NCBI RefSeq assembly: GCF_018736145.1
Contig: NZ_CP059997.1
Location: forward strand, 147,501 to 211,500
DNA length: 64,000 nucleotides
DNA from: Amycolatopsis sp. CA-230715
GTDB lineage: Bacteria > Actinomycetota > Actinomycetes > Mycobacteriales > Pseudonocardiaceae
Direction: 5' to 3'
Shown here: positions 53,386-61,711 of the stretch, in pieces
Numbering within the stretch: position 1 is the first letter of the stretch
How the letters are laid out: every line of letters starts with the position of its first letter
Position numbers and translations under genes: made by a program
The notes under the pieces: generated by a model
Database searches by the model: none
The model's input: only the letters and a program-made list of their open reading frames with translations
Told to the model about the DNA's origin: nothing

Positions 53386-53513
53386 CAGAGAAGCATCGCA
53401 CAACGAGTTTTGATGTCCAGCCAACGGGCGCTACGTAAGCCTCTAGACACCGTTTGGTCAAGCAGCACCAGAACACGCAACCCCCAGTTCTCCCTCGACG
53501 ACGTTCACGCTTA

Positions 53514-53660
53514 AATTCGCAATGCGGAGAACCCGCGGTCGATGTAGATCCGGCCGGGCTCGACACCCAGCGCCTGAAGCTGCTCGGTCTGCACGAGCAC
53601 GTCCTGCTCGTCGGTGGAGCAGCGCGCATACCCGACTCGCGTACGGGGCGCCCGGTCATT
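53514..53660 (-). pseudogene. Serine recombinase (resolvase/invertase) N-terminal stub
   Basis: About 48 residues match the start of the resolvase family: VGYARCSTDEQDVLVQTEQL with the catalytic Ser, then LGVEPGRIYIDRGFSALRI, and stop. Working enzymes run to about 180 residues or more, and no start codon is evident in frame close to the motif. It is a decayed mobile-element gene next to the tRNA-like element. Confidence 0.75.
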
Positions 53661-53805
53661 GTCTTGCGCAACACCGAACTGGTCTACCGCGGTCGTCGTC
53701 CGGACTGTCCACAGTAGCCACAGGCAGGCGGCAGTTGCTCTTGGCCCGCCCGCGGAAACGGCATAGCGTTCAATCCTGCCAGGCCCGGCTTGGTATGGCG
53801 TCCGT

Positions 53806-54822
53806 TCATGAGGTGGGTGTGAGTGCGGTGAGCCGGTCGCCGTTGGAGAGGGAGTCGGCTTGTTTGACTTGGTGGAGTTGCAGGGAGATCTCGGTGGTGT
53901 GGACTCCCTGCAGGGCGCCGATGCGGTGATTGATGTAGCGGTACAACTCGTCGTGGGTGCGGACGATGACGACCGCGACGAGGTTTTCGGGCCCGGCGAC
54001 GGCGGCGACCCAGGCCGTTTCCGGATGTTCGGCCAGGGCGTGTCCGGTGCTGTCCAGTTGGCTCGGGGTGACGTTGAGCCATAGGTAGGCGGTGGTCTGA
54101 AAGCCCATGATGCGCGGTGAGAACTCGACCTCGAAGTAGAGTGCGCCGCTGTCGCGGAGTTCGGCGATTCTGGTGACGACCCGGGAGCGGGGCCAGTTCG
54201 TGTGGGCGGCGAGGTCGGCGTAGGCGCGGCGGCCGTCTGCGGCGAGGGCGTGCAGCAACACCTCGTCCCCCTTCCGCAGCGGTCCCGGTGTTGTGGTCGC
54301 CCTGGCGGGCGCCAAGGCGGCGACCTGGTCACTGTCCAGGAGGTCGGGGTAGCCCGACCAGTAAAGCTGCCCGACGTCGAACCGGTGCAACACCGCGTAG
54401 CTGCGGATGGTGAGCACCTGGGCGGTGCGCGGCAGGCGTTCGAGCAGGATCTCGTTGCGTCCGTCCTCGCCTGGCGCACGCACCGTGCAGACGAGTTCGG
54501 AACCGCCCGCGGTGAGCCCGACCCAGACGGCTTGCGGGTAGCTGGCGATCGTGTCGGCCAAGGCACGGGCGGAGTTGGGGCGGGCCTGGACCCGGATCAA
54601 CCATTCGGTGCCGCCCTGCCGGTGCGGATCGAGCCGACCGAGCACGCGCAGGAACCCCGATCCGTGCAACCGCCGGTAACGACGGGCGACGGTTTGCTCG
54701 GACACCCCGAGCACGGCGGCGATGCGGCGGAACGCCGCTCGACCGTCAACCTGAAGCGCATGAATCATTTGTCGATCCAGACAGTCCAGAGTGGCGGCAT
54801 TATCGTCAACAGGGCTGCTCAT
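53806..54822 (-). CDS. Double-domain Lrp/AsnC family regulator
   Basis: 338 residues with two AsnC-type halves. The first HTH is AFRRIAAVLGVSEQTVARRY; the second, around residue 190, is RRAYADLAAHTNWPRSRVVT. RAM-like ligand domains lie about 70-150 and 230-320. Such duplicated proteins are common in actinobacteria. It is divergent from an EmrB-type exporter and is the likely regulator of it; an inverted repeat lies in the 60-base gap. Confidence 0.88.
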   Translation of the reverse strand: MSSPVDDNAATLDCLDRQMIHALQVDGRAAFRRIAAVLGVSEQTVARRYRRLHGSGFLRVLGRLDPHRQGGTEWLIRVQARPNSARALADTIASYPQAVWVGLTAGGSELVCTVRAPGEDGRNEILLERLPRTAQVLTIRSYAVLHRFDVGQLYWSGYPDLLDSDQVAALAPARATTTPGPLRKGDEVLLHALAADGRRAYADLAAHTNWPRSRVVTRIAELRDSGALYFEVEFSPRIMGFQTTAYLWLNVTPSQLDSTGHALAEHPETAWVAAVAGPENLVAVVIVRTHDELYRYINHRIGALQGVHTTEISLQLHQVKQADSLSNGDRLTALTPTS

Positions 54823-54839
54823 TGGAGGAACTCTAGCGA

Positions 54840-54875
54840 CCGCGTCGTCTGACTGGCGGGCATCACGCGACGCGG
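54840..54875. promoter_or_regulatory. Inverted repeat between Lrp-type regulator and exporter
   Basis: CCGCGTCG (54840-54847) and CGACGCGG (54868-54875) are perfect arms 20 bases apart in the divergent promoter region. Spacing suits a dimeric regulator or a small loop; the AsnC-type protein is the obvious candidate. Confidence 0.45.
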
Positions 54876-54881
54876 CGCACC

Positions 54882-56408
54882 GTGGTCGGCATGCGGAAGT
54901 GGCTCCCCTTGATCCCGATCTCCCTCGGCACGGTGATGTTCACCGTCGACATCACCATCATTGGCATGGCGATACCGGCGATCTCCGACGGCCTACACGT
55001 CTCGTTCTCCGCGCTCCAATGGTCGATCGACGCCTACATCCTGGTGCTCGCGGCGTTGGTGATGGCGGCGGGTTCGGCATCGGACCGGTTCGGCAGGCTG
55101 CGGGTCTACCTGACCGGCACTCTCGTCTTCGCGATCGCATCCCTGGGGTGCGGCCTCGCACCGAACGCGGCGGTGCTGATCGCCGGGCGTGCGCTGCAGG
55201 GGGTCGGTGCGGCGGCGATGATGGTCACGAACACGGCCCTGCTGGCCGGCACCTATCGGGGTCGTGACCAGGGTGTGGCCTTCGGTGTGTGGACGTCGGT
55301 GACCGCCGTGTCCGCGGCCACCGGACCGCTGCTGGGCGGCGTGCTCACCGAGGCGCTGGGCTGGCGGTCGATCTTCCTGGTCAACCTCCCGATGGCACTC
55401 GTCGCATTGTGGACGGGACGCCGATGGCTGCCGGAAGGCCGCGACCCGGCTGGCGGCCGGATCGACGTGCCCGGCACCGCCCTGTTCGTCCTCGCCGCCA
55501 CCTTGGTCACCTTCGCGCTGATCCGCGCCGGCGAAGACGGCTGGGGCAGTCCATCGGTCGTGCCGTGTCTCGCTGCCGCCGCCGGCGCGCTGATCGCGTT
55601 CGGCTTGGTCGAACGACACCGACGGCACCCGATGCTGGATCTGGCTCTGCTGCGCAAACCGGCGTTCGTCGCGCTCCTGCTAGGCGCATTGGTCTTCAAC
55701 GCCGCGTCGGTGGCCGACTTCGTCTACCGGTCGTTGTGGCTGCAGTCCATCGTGCACCTCGACTCGTTCGCGGCCGGGCTCGCACTCACTCCGATGGGGG
55801 CTGCCGCACTGGTCACGGCCATGATCACCGGACGGCTCGCCGCCACCGTCGAACCCCGCCTGCCCATCGGGATCGGCCTGCTTCTGATCAGCGCGGGCGG
55901 GTTCAGCTACCTGCTGCTGCTCACCCCGGACGCGAGCTGGCCCGCGCTGTTACCCGGGTTGCTGATCACCGGCGCCGGGGTCGGCGTGTGCTCACCCGTA
56001 CTGGCGTCCGCCGTGCTCGCGACGGTTCCCCCGAGCAGGGCGGGCATGGCCAGCGGCGCGATGAACACCTTGCTGCAACTCGGATTCGCCCTCGGCATGC
56101 CCGTGCTCGGCACCGTGCTGACCGCCACGATCCGCCACACCCTGACCGAGACCGGCTTCGCCGACCCCGAACCCGCGGCCCTGGCCATCAGCAACGGACG
56201 TTCCCCCCAACTGGTCGCCGCCTTTCCCCCGGGCGACCACGGCCACGTGGAGAGCATGGCACGCGCTGCCTTCACCACCGGCCTAGAACAGATCTTCCTC
56301 TGCGACGGGATCGCCGCCCTGGCCGCCGGGACGGTCGTACTAGCCCTGATGCGACGCAAGCGGCACCACAACACCCACTCAACCACCGAGGCAACCTCAC
56401 CCTCCTGA
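54882..56408 (+). CDS. DHA2-type MFS exporter (EmrB/QacA-like, 14 helices)
   Basis: 508-residue proton-linked exporter. Motif D1 region (VDITIIGMAIPAI), motif A (ASDRFGRLRVYLTG) and motif C (GPLLGGVLTEALGW) are in place, and the hydrophobic pattern gives about 14 helices. The His-rich basic tail (RRKRHHNTHS) is cytoplasmic. GTG at 54882 or ATG at 54891 could start; neither has a strong ribosome site. Substrate is unknown; the Lrp-type neighbour hints at an amino acid or drug-like ligand. Confidence 0.9.
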   Translation: MVGMRKWLPLIPISLGTVMFTVDITIIGMAIPAISDGLHVSFSALQWSIDAYILVLAALVMAAGSASDRFGRLRVYLTGTLVFAIASLGCGLAPNAAVLIAGRALQGVGAAAMMVTNTALLAGTYRGRDQGVAFGVWTSVTAVSAATGPLLGGVLTEALGWRSIFLVNLPMALVALWTGRRWLPEGRDPAGGRIDVPGTALFVLAATLVTFALIRAGEDGWGSPSVVPCLAAAAGALIAFGLVERHRRHPMLDLALLRKPAFVALLLGALVFNAASVADFVYRSLWLQSIVHLDSFAAGLALTPMGAAALVTAMITGRLAATVEPRLPIGIGLLLISAGGFSYLLLLTPDASWPALLPGLLITGAGVGVCSPVLASAVLATVPPSRAGMASGAMNTLLQLGFALGMPVLGTVLTATIRHTLTETGFADPEPAALAISNGRSPQLVAAFPPGDHGHVESMARAAFTTGLEQIFLCDGIAALAAGTVVLALMRRKRHHNTHSTTEATSPS

Positions 56409-56672
56409 CAAGGCACACCGCCACCAGAGTCGGCGCGGACTTGCCGAACCTGCCGACGGCGATCGCGACGACGTTGCAGGTGGACGTCTCGGCACGTCCG
56501 GAAGCTGGCATGCAGTTCGACCGCAATCGCATCACCCAAGGCTCGGTGGCACCGTGGTCTTGTCAGTAGACATCTGACTGCCCCTCCTCACGAACGCCTT
56601 TCCGTCCACATCGGACGCAGTGATGACGAAGGCCTCAAGAAGCGGTTCCCCAACGCTGCCGACCCAGTTCGC
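56409..56672. other. Gap with decayed 5' end of DUF3644 gene
   Basis: No intact gene. From about 56560 the frame of the next feature stays open upstream of its first start codon and still reads like the family (SDDEGLKKRFPNAADPVR), so this is coding sequence whose beginning is lost. The right 15-bp repeat lies at 56603-56617. Confidence 0.5.
56603..56617. repeat. 15-bp direct repeat, right copy
   Basis: Identical to 53142-53156. Together they bracket the tRNA-like element, the resolvase stub and the Lrp/exporter pair. Confidence 0.5.
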
Positions 56673-57341
56673 TTGAACGTGGAGCTATTCATAAACCTGC
56701 GCAACAAGATCGAGCACCGATACGAACCCGAGCTGAAGAGTATGACGGGCGGTAAAGCTCAGGCGTTGGTCGTCAACTACGACGCCGAGTTGACTGCGGC
56801 GTTCGGGGGCAAGTTCAGCCTAGCGGACAAACTGAGGTTCCCGGTGTTCTTGCACGCGCTCAGACCAGACGGGGCCGAACAGCTCCGAGCGGCCACTGCG
56901 AACCTTCCACGCCCGACGCGTGATTTGGTCTCACGGTTCGAGACCGGTATCGAACAGGATTTGCTGGACGACCTGCGGTACGACTTCCGAATTCGACTGG
57001 TTCCCATCACTGGACCCAAGACCAGCGCCGATCTGGCCGTCAACTTCGTCAAACTCGACGAACTCTCCGACGAAGAGCGACGGGTCATGGTCGACGCGGG
57101 CCGGACAGGAACCGTCATAGTCCGCGACCGGCATGTCGACGTAGTAAGTAAGGACAAGCTATTACCAGGCCGAGTTGCGCAATTAGTCGATTCCGCACTC
57201 CCCTTCGAATTTTCGGTCAACGCCCACACCAAAGTCTGGCAACATCTTCGCGTTCGCCCGCCGTGCGGCTCGTTGAAACCGCACGAAACCGATGCGAGAT
57301 ATTGCCTCTACGACGAACCTTTTGGCCTCTACCCAGCATAA
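56673..57341 (+). pseudogene. DUF3644 protein truncated at both ends
   Basis: 222 residues from a TTG. FINLRNKIEHRYEPEL, VFLHALRPDGAEQL and AHTKVWQHLRVRPP plus DARYCLYDE follow the order of DUF3644 proteins, which are usually about 330-350 residues. The N-terminal ~100 residues and the last ~50 are missing. GC is lower than the chromosome average. DUF3644 proteins are of unknown function and often lie in accessory regions. It is probably a non-functional remnant. Confidence 0.6.
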
Positions 57342-57467
57342 GCGCGGATTCGCTTCATGCCTTGCACGCCCAGAGCCCGGCAGTCACTCGGTCGCGAAGC
57401 TCCGTTCGACCCCGGTGTCGGGTGAGCGGCGTTCTGGCCGTCGGTTCGGGTCGATCCAGGTTCCGGC

Positions 57468-57570
57468 CGCCATCGAACTGGACGCGCTCGATGATGGCGA
57501 TGACGCGGTCGTAGCTGGGCACGGCGCGTTGCCACAGTGTGCGGAACCGTTCGGCGTCCTTGCCTATCGG
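57468..57570 (-). pseudogene. N-terminal fragment of a class I methyltransferase
   Basis: Minus-strand residues FRTLWQRAVPSYDRVIAIIE and RVQFDGGR match the opening of UbiE-like methyltransferases that continue with a SAM-binding EVAIGTG motif. Here the sequence turns to noise after GGRN and no SAM motif follows. The fragment directly follows the thioredoxin-like gene, so it was once the last gene of the metal operon. Its loss meets the loss of the DUF3644 C-terminus, marking a deletion or insertion junction near 57345-57465. Confidence 0.5.
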
Positions 57571-57890
57571 CTCGCCCCCTCTTGTTCGCGCCGGGCTGCC
57601 AGGACGTGACGGAGGGCGGCCAGCGATGGCGCGTTGTCGACGCTGCCGTCGCTGTGGCGGTACAGCCGGCAGGCGATGCCGGGTTCGCGGGCGGGCTCGG
57701 CGAACGGGTCGGTGCCGTCGATGAGCAGGGTCGGGGACCCGGTCATGCCCGCCGCGATCGCTTCCTGGTCGTCGCGGACGACTCGCCGGTCGATCCGAAG
57801 CCCCGGCCAGGTAGCGCTCAGCCGTACGAGGTGCTCGCTCAGAACCTCGGCACCGGGACAGCCGGGGACGTGCAGCACCTGGACCTTCAT
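57564..57890 (-). CDS. Thioredoxin-like protein of the metal operon
   Basis: 108 residues. MKVQVLHVPGCPGAEVL starts a thioredoxin fold with a single Cys where CxxC would be. TGSPTLLIDGTDPFA holds the cis-Pro loop and CRLYR a second Cys. This type is often found with alkylmercury lyase and heavy-metal genes. It starts 9 bases after the P-type ATPase stop and is surely in the same transcript. Confidence 0.78.
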   Translation of the reverse strand: MKVQVLHVPGCPGAEVLSEHLVRLSATWPGLRIDRRVVRDDQEAIAAGMTGSPTLLIDGTDPFAEPAREPGIACRLYRHSDGSVDNAPSLAALRHVLAARREQEGASR

Positions 57891-57899
57891 GCGGGCTCC

Positions 57900-59957
57900 T
57901 CAGGTGTTGCGCGGCGGCGAGAGCTGCATCGTGATCTGCTGGGCCGCGGGCTCGGTGTTCGGGGCGCAGCAGGCGCAGCCGTCCTCCGTGTCGGCTTCGG
58001 TGGCGGGGATTCGTTGCAGGGTAAGGGGTTCCGGGGCGGTGGAGCCTCGTAGTGGGCGGAGTCGTCCGGCGCGGACGCCGTTGCCGATGACGAAGACTTC
58101 GGCGAGTTCGTGGATGAACACGACGGTGGCCAGGCCGAGGATGCCGAACGCGGCGAGGGGGACGAGGGTGAGCACGATGGCCGCGGACAGGCCGATGTTC
58201 TGCAGCATGATGCCCCTGGCGCGGCGCGCGTGGCGCACGGCTTGGGGCAGGTGCCGCAGGTCGGTGCCCATCAGCGCGACGTCGGCGGTGTCGATGGCGA
58301 CGTCGCTGCCCATGGCGCCCATCGCGATGCCCACGTCGGCGGTGGCCAGCGCGGGAGCGTCGTTGACGCCGTCGCCGACCATCGCCACCGCGCCCCGCTC
58401 GCGGAGCCGTTCGACGAGCGCGGCCTTGTCGGTCGGCCGCAGTTCGGCGTGGACGTCGGCGATCCCGGCCTGGGTGGCCAGCGCGGCGGCGGTGCGGGCG
58501 TTGTCGCCGGTGAGCATCGCGACCCCGAGGCCGTCCGCGCGGAGCTCGGTGACGGTCTCGGGCGCTTCGGGGCGCAGTTCGTCGCGGATCCCGATCAGGC
58601 CGAGCACCACGTGGTCGTGTTCGATCACCGCGACGGTCGTGCCGGTCTCCTGCAGCCGCGCGACGTCCTCGGCGAGCGGGCCGGGGTCGATCCAGCCGGG
58701 TTTGCCGAGCCGTGCCGCGGCGCCGTCCACCGCGCCTTCCAGTCCCGCGCCGGGGACCGTGGTCACTTCGTCCGCGGGGACGGGTTCGGGGGCGGCGGCG
58801 AGGATCGCGGCGGCCAGGGGGTGTTCGCTGCGAGCTTCCAGCGCGGCCGCGACCGCCAGCACCCGCTCGGCAGTGAGGTCCGGAGCGGGCACGATCTCGG
58901 TCACCGCCGGGGTGTTGCGGGTCAGGGTGCCGGTCTTGTCGAGTGCCACGGTGCGCACCGCGCCGAGGGCTTCCAGCGCCGCACCGCCTTTGACCAGCAC
59001 GCCGAACCGGCTGGCCGCGCCGACCGCGGCGATCACGGTGACCGGCACGGAGATCGCCATCGCGCACGGTGCGGCGGCCACGAGCACGACCAGTGCCCGT
59101 TCGATCCAGGTGACCGGATCGCCCAGCAGCTCACCGATCCCGGCGACGAGCGCGGCGAGCACCAGCACGGCGGGCACCAGCGGGCGGGCGATGCGGTCGG
59201 CGAGGCGCTGCCGGTTTCCCTTGCGCTGCTGGGCGTCGGCGACGACGCGCACGACCTTGGCCAGCGAGTTGTCCTCGACGGTCGCGGTCGCTTGGACAGT
59301 GAGCACGCCGGTACCGTTGATCGCCCCCGCGAAGACCTCGTCTCCCGGCCCTGCCTCGACCGGCACGGACTCCCCCGTGATCGCCGAGTTGTCCATTGTG
59401 GACCGTCCAGTTCGGACGGTACCGTCGCTGGCGAGGCGGTCCCCCGCGCGCACGAGCATGTGGTCGCCGACCCGCAACGCGGTGGGCGCGATGGTGGTTT
59501 CCCGCCCGTCACGCAGGACCCGGACCTGGTCGGGCACCAGTGCGAGCAGCGCGCGCAGCCCGCGACGGGTCCGGGAGATCGAGTAGTCCTCCAGCGCTTC
59601 GCTGATCGAGAACAGGAACGCCAGCATCGCGGCCTCGGCGAACTGCCCCAGCACCAACGACCCGGCCAGCGCGATCGTCATCAGGGTGCCGACGCCGATG
59701 CGTCCGCGCACCAGCGCGGTGAGGGTGCCGGGCACGAAGGTCCAGCCCCCGACCGCGGCCGCCGCCAGCTGCCCGCCGATCCGCCCGGGTTCCCACCCGG
59801 CCCAACCGCAGACGAACCCCGCGAGGAGCAACAGCCCGGCGATTCCGGCGAACTGGATCTCCCGGACCTGCCACAACCGTTGCGGCGCCTCCGTTTCCGC
59901 GGCCGCGGCGCCCTCGGGGGCGTGACTGTCTTCGGGTCCGCAGCACAGATCGCTCAT
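57900..59957 (-). CDS. P1B-type heavy-metal translocating ATPase
   Basis: 685-residue metal exporter, likely for Cd, Zn or Pb. The phosphorylation motif is DKTGTLTRN, with TGES, a SEHPLA motif and GDGVNDAPAL. The transmembrane metal motif reads APCAMAIS, so the first Cys of CPC is Ala. There is no N-terminal HMA domain; instead a CC pair follows the start (DLCCGPED) and a CACC cluster lies near the C-terminus. The ATG at 59957 overlaps the regulator stop by 4 bases (ATGA). Confidence 0.93.
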   Translation of the reverse strand: MSDLCCGPEDSHAPEGAAAAETEAPQRLWQVREIQFAGIAGLLLLAGFVCGWAGWEPGRIGGQLAAAAVGGWTFVPGTLTALVRGRIGVGTLMTIALAGSLVLGQFAEAAMLAFLFSISEALEDYSISRTRRGLRALLALVPDQVRVLRDGRETTIAPTALRVGDHMLVRAGDRLASDGTVRTGRSTMDNSAITGESVPVEAGPGDEVFAGAINGTGVLTVQATATVEDNSLAKVVRVVADAQQRKGNRQRLADRIARPLVPAVLVLAALVAGIGELLGDPVTWIERALVVLVAAAPCAMAISVPVTVIAAVGAASRFGVLVKGGAALEALGAVRTVALDKTGTLTRNTPAVTEIVPAPDLTAERVLAVAAALEARSEHPLAAAILAAAPEPVPADEVTTVPGAGLEGAVDGAAARLGKPGWIDPGPLAEDVARLQETGTTVAVIEHDHVVLGLIGIRDELRPEAPETVTELRADGLGVAMLTGDNARTAAALATQAGIADVHAELRPTDKAALVERLRERGAVAMVGDGVNDAPALATADVGIAMGAMGSDVAIDTADVALMGTDLRHLPQAVRHARRARGIMLQNIGLSAAIVLTLVPLAAFGILGLATVVFIHELAEVFVIGNGVRAGRLRPLRGSTAPEPLTLQRIPATEADTEDGCACCAPNTEPAAQQITMQLSPPRNT
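59391..59403. repeat. GTCC-N5-GGAC degenerate member of the palindrome family
   Basis: GTCCATTGTGGAC inside the P-type ATPase gene. Confidence 0.5.
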
Positions 59958-60304
59958 ACCGGATCCGCCTCCGCGGCCAGTGCAAGCAGGTGCTGCCCAG
60001 CGCCGGTGAGCCGGTACATCACCAGCTTGCCGTCCCGGCGCGACTCGGCCAGTCCCGCCGAACGCAACTGGCGCAAGTGGTGCGACACCAGCCCCTGCGA
60101 CGATCCGACGATCCACGCCAGATCGCACACGCACAGCTCGTCACCGGCCAGCAGCGCGTGCGCGATCCGCAGCCGCGTCGGATCACCGAGGGCACGCAAC
60201 ACATCGGCACGCTGCCGCAGAACCGCCTCGCCGGGCAGGGTCGTCCGCAACGCCTCCGCGTGGTCGAGATCAAGGCACAGCAGGTCGCACTGGTCATCGC
60301 TCAC
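59954..60304 (-). CDS. CadC-like ArsR/SmtB metal sensor
   Basis: 116-residue winged-helix repressor. Cys6 and Cys10 in the N-terminal arm and Cys58 and Cys60 in ELCVCDL reproduce the spacing of the CadC alpha3N site that binds Cd, Pb or Bi. The recognition helix is SSQGLVSHHLRQLRSAG. Start GTG at 60304. It would release its operator when metal binds and so induce the ATPase. The gene is first in the three-gene metal operon. Confidence 0.9.
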   Translation of the reverse strand: MSDDQCDLLCLDLDHAEALRTTLPGEAVLRQRADVLRALGDPTRLRIAHALLAGDELCVCDLAWIVGSSQGLVSHHLRQLRSAGLAESRRDGKLVMYRLTGAGQHLLALAAEADPV

Positions 60305-60310
60305 CCATAC

Positions 60311-60340
60311 AATCTAACGCCCGTTGAGATGTTCGAGCAA
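60311..60340 (-). promoter_or_regulatory. Metal-operon promoter and CadC-like operator
   Basis: On the minus strand TTGCTC and TAGATT are 18 bases apart, and TAGATT ends just before the GTG, so the message is almost leaderless. The imperfect palindrome TCTCAACGGGCGTTAGA (60313-60329) lies between and over the hexamers, where an ArsR-type repressor would act. Confidence 0.55.
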
Positions 60341-60360
60341 CAGTGAGTTCGGTGACCTTG

Positions 60361-60918
60361 TCAGAAGGGCCAGCGGCCGGAGATTCGGAGAGCGAGCCGG
60401 GCGTCGAGGCCGCCGACGCGTCCTGCTGGGACGAAGGCGAGCAGTGCGAGGGGGAAGAGGTCTTCGGCGGAGTATTCCCAGAGGTAGGCGCCGGCGTGCC
60501 AGAGCATGATCCAGATCGGGCCGATGAGCAGCAGTCCGCCCAGTGCCGCGAGGCGGGTGGCGGTGCCGAGGCCGATCGCGAGTTCGGCGGTGGTAAGGAC
60601 GATGGCGAAGGTTTCCCAGTTCGGCAGGACGATGTCGCGGTAGAAATCGCCCAGCGGCGCGATCGCGGTCTTGCTGGCGGCGTTGGTCGCGATCCCGCGG
60701 GCGGCGTCGGTGGTGATCAGGTTGAAGGAGAAGAAGCCGAGGTCGACGTTGCTGGTGCCGAGCAGTTTCGCCAGTCCGTTGGACAGCCAGACCAGGCCGG
60801 TGAAGATCCGCAGTGCGCACGTCGCCCGCGCGAATCCACGAGCCGGGATGGTCGTGCTCGTGGATGACTCCGCCACCGTCTCGTGCTGCTTCGCAAGACA
60901 TTTGCGGTCGTGACACAC
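60361..60918 (-). CDS. DoxX family membrane protein
   Basis: 185 residues. ALRIFTGLVWLSNGLAKLLG is the first conserved DoxX segment, and WETFAIVLTTAELAIGLG and GLLLIGPIWIMLWHAGAYL form later helices, four in all. DoxX-type proteins are linked with thiol or redox stress at the membrane. The first 27 residues are polar with two Cys and may be mis-started. It is in the same direction upstream of the CadC-like gene with 56 bases between, so it could be read through. Confidence 0.82.
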   Translation of the reverse strand: MCHDRKCLAKQHETVAESSTSTTIPARGFARATCALRIFTGLVWLSNGLAKLLGTSNVDLGFFSFNLITTDAARGIATNAASKTAIAPLGDFYRDIVLPNWETFAIVLTTAELAIGLGTATRLAALGGLLLIGPIWIMLWHAGAYLWEYSAEDLFPLALLAFVPAGRVGGLDARLALRISGRWPF

Positions 60919-60976
60919 CCACGCTAAGCCGGTGCGGGGCTGAGGGCCGGGTTTCGTCAGCCTTTCGTGAGCAGCG

Positions 60977-61711
60977 CTAGGTGGGAAGGAGTGTGGCCGC
61001 GACCGCGCGCACTACCGCGAGTGCACTGTGGACACCGTTGTCGACGCCTTTCTCGAAGTCGTCGCCATCGACGGCCATCGCGTTGGTGACGTGTGCCAGG
61101 CACACCACAGTGCGGCCGCGGGCTCGCGCGTAGGCGTAGAGGGCGGCGGCTTCCATTTCTACGCACAGGACCCCGTGCTCGCGGGCGGTGTCGATGGCGG
61201 TCGTGGTCTCCCGGTAGGGGGCGCCGGTGAGCTTGTCGGCCACGGTGGGATCGAGGTGGCTCCAGCGCCCGAGTGGCAGGTAGCGCAGGCTGGTTCCCTC
61301 GTCGCGCAGGGCGTCGGTGATGAGCACGAAGCACGGCGTGTGCGGCAGGTCGGCGATCTGACCGGCGGAGGTCACGCTGACCACCAGATCGGCACCGGAG
61401 GCGGCCAGTTGCTCGGCCACCAGTACCGCGAAGGGCGCGCCGACGGCCATGCCGACGACACCGATCTCCGTGCGGTCGAGGTCGGTGGTCCACATTTCGG
61501 TGTGGTAGCAGGCCCATCCCGGGTGCCGCGGCCGGTCGCGGCGAGATGGCGGACGATGTCCCCGTCCGGGTCGAGCACCGCGATCCTCGGCACCGGCACG
61601 GTCGGCAGAGCACGTTGCCGGCGCGCCTCCCGCAGCAGATTCCCTGGCTCGAACACCGGATGCGGCCTGGTAGTCCTTGCCGTGAGCGAGCGCGGCCTCG
61701 TCGAGGGTCAT
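60977..61711 (-). pseudogene. Nucleoside phosphorylase with two compensating frameshifts
   Basis: The ORF begins MTLDEAALAHGKDYQAAS and ends with a good PNP/UDP phosphorylase domain (HPGWACYHTEMW, SVTSAGQI, VEMEAAALYAYA). Between about 61660 and 61525 the family-like sequence is in another frame: VFEPGNLLREARRQ and DPDGDIVRHLAATGR. An extra base near 61655-61660 and a missing base near 61524-61531 would restore one continuous protein of about 245 residues. It overlaps the cysteine desulfurase stop by 4 bases. Either sequencing indels or genuine decay. Confidence 0.7.

Larger units (their letters stand above)
52987..53513. other. Gene-poor cluster boundary
   Basis: 527 bases without a convincing gene. 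It holds the thioesterase gene hairpin (52997-53025), one copy of a 15-bp direct repeat (53142-53156), a tRNA-like 3' end (53298-53385) and a lower-GC stretch from about 53200 onward. This marks the edge between the NRPS cluster and a decayed mobile segment. Confidence 0.6.
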
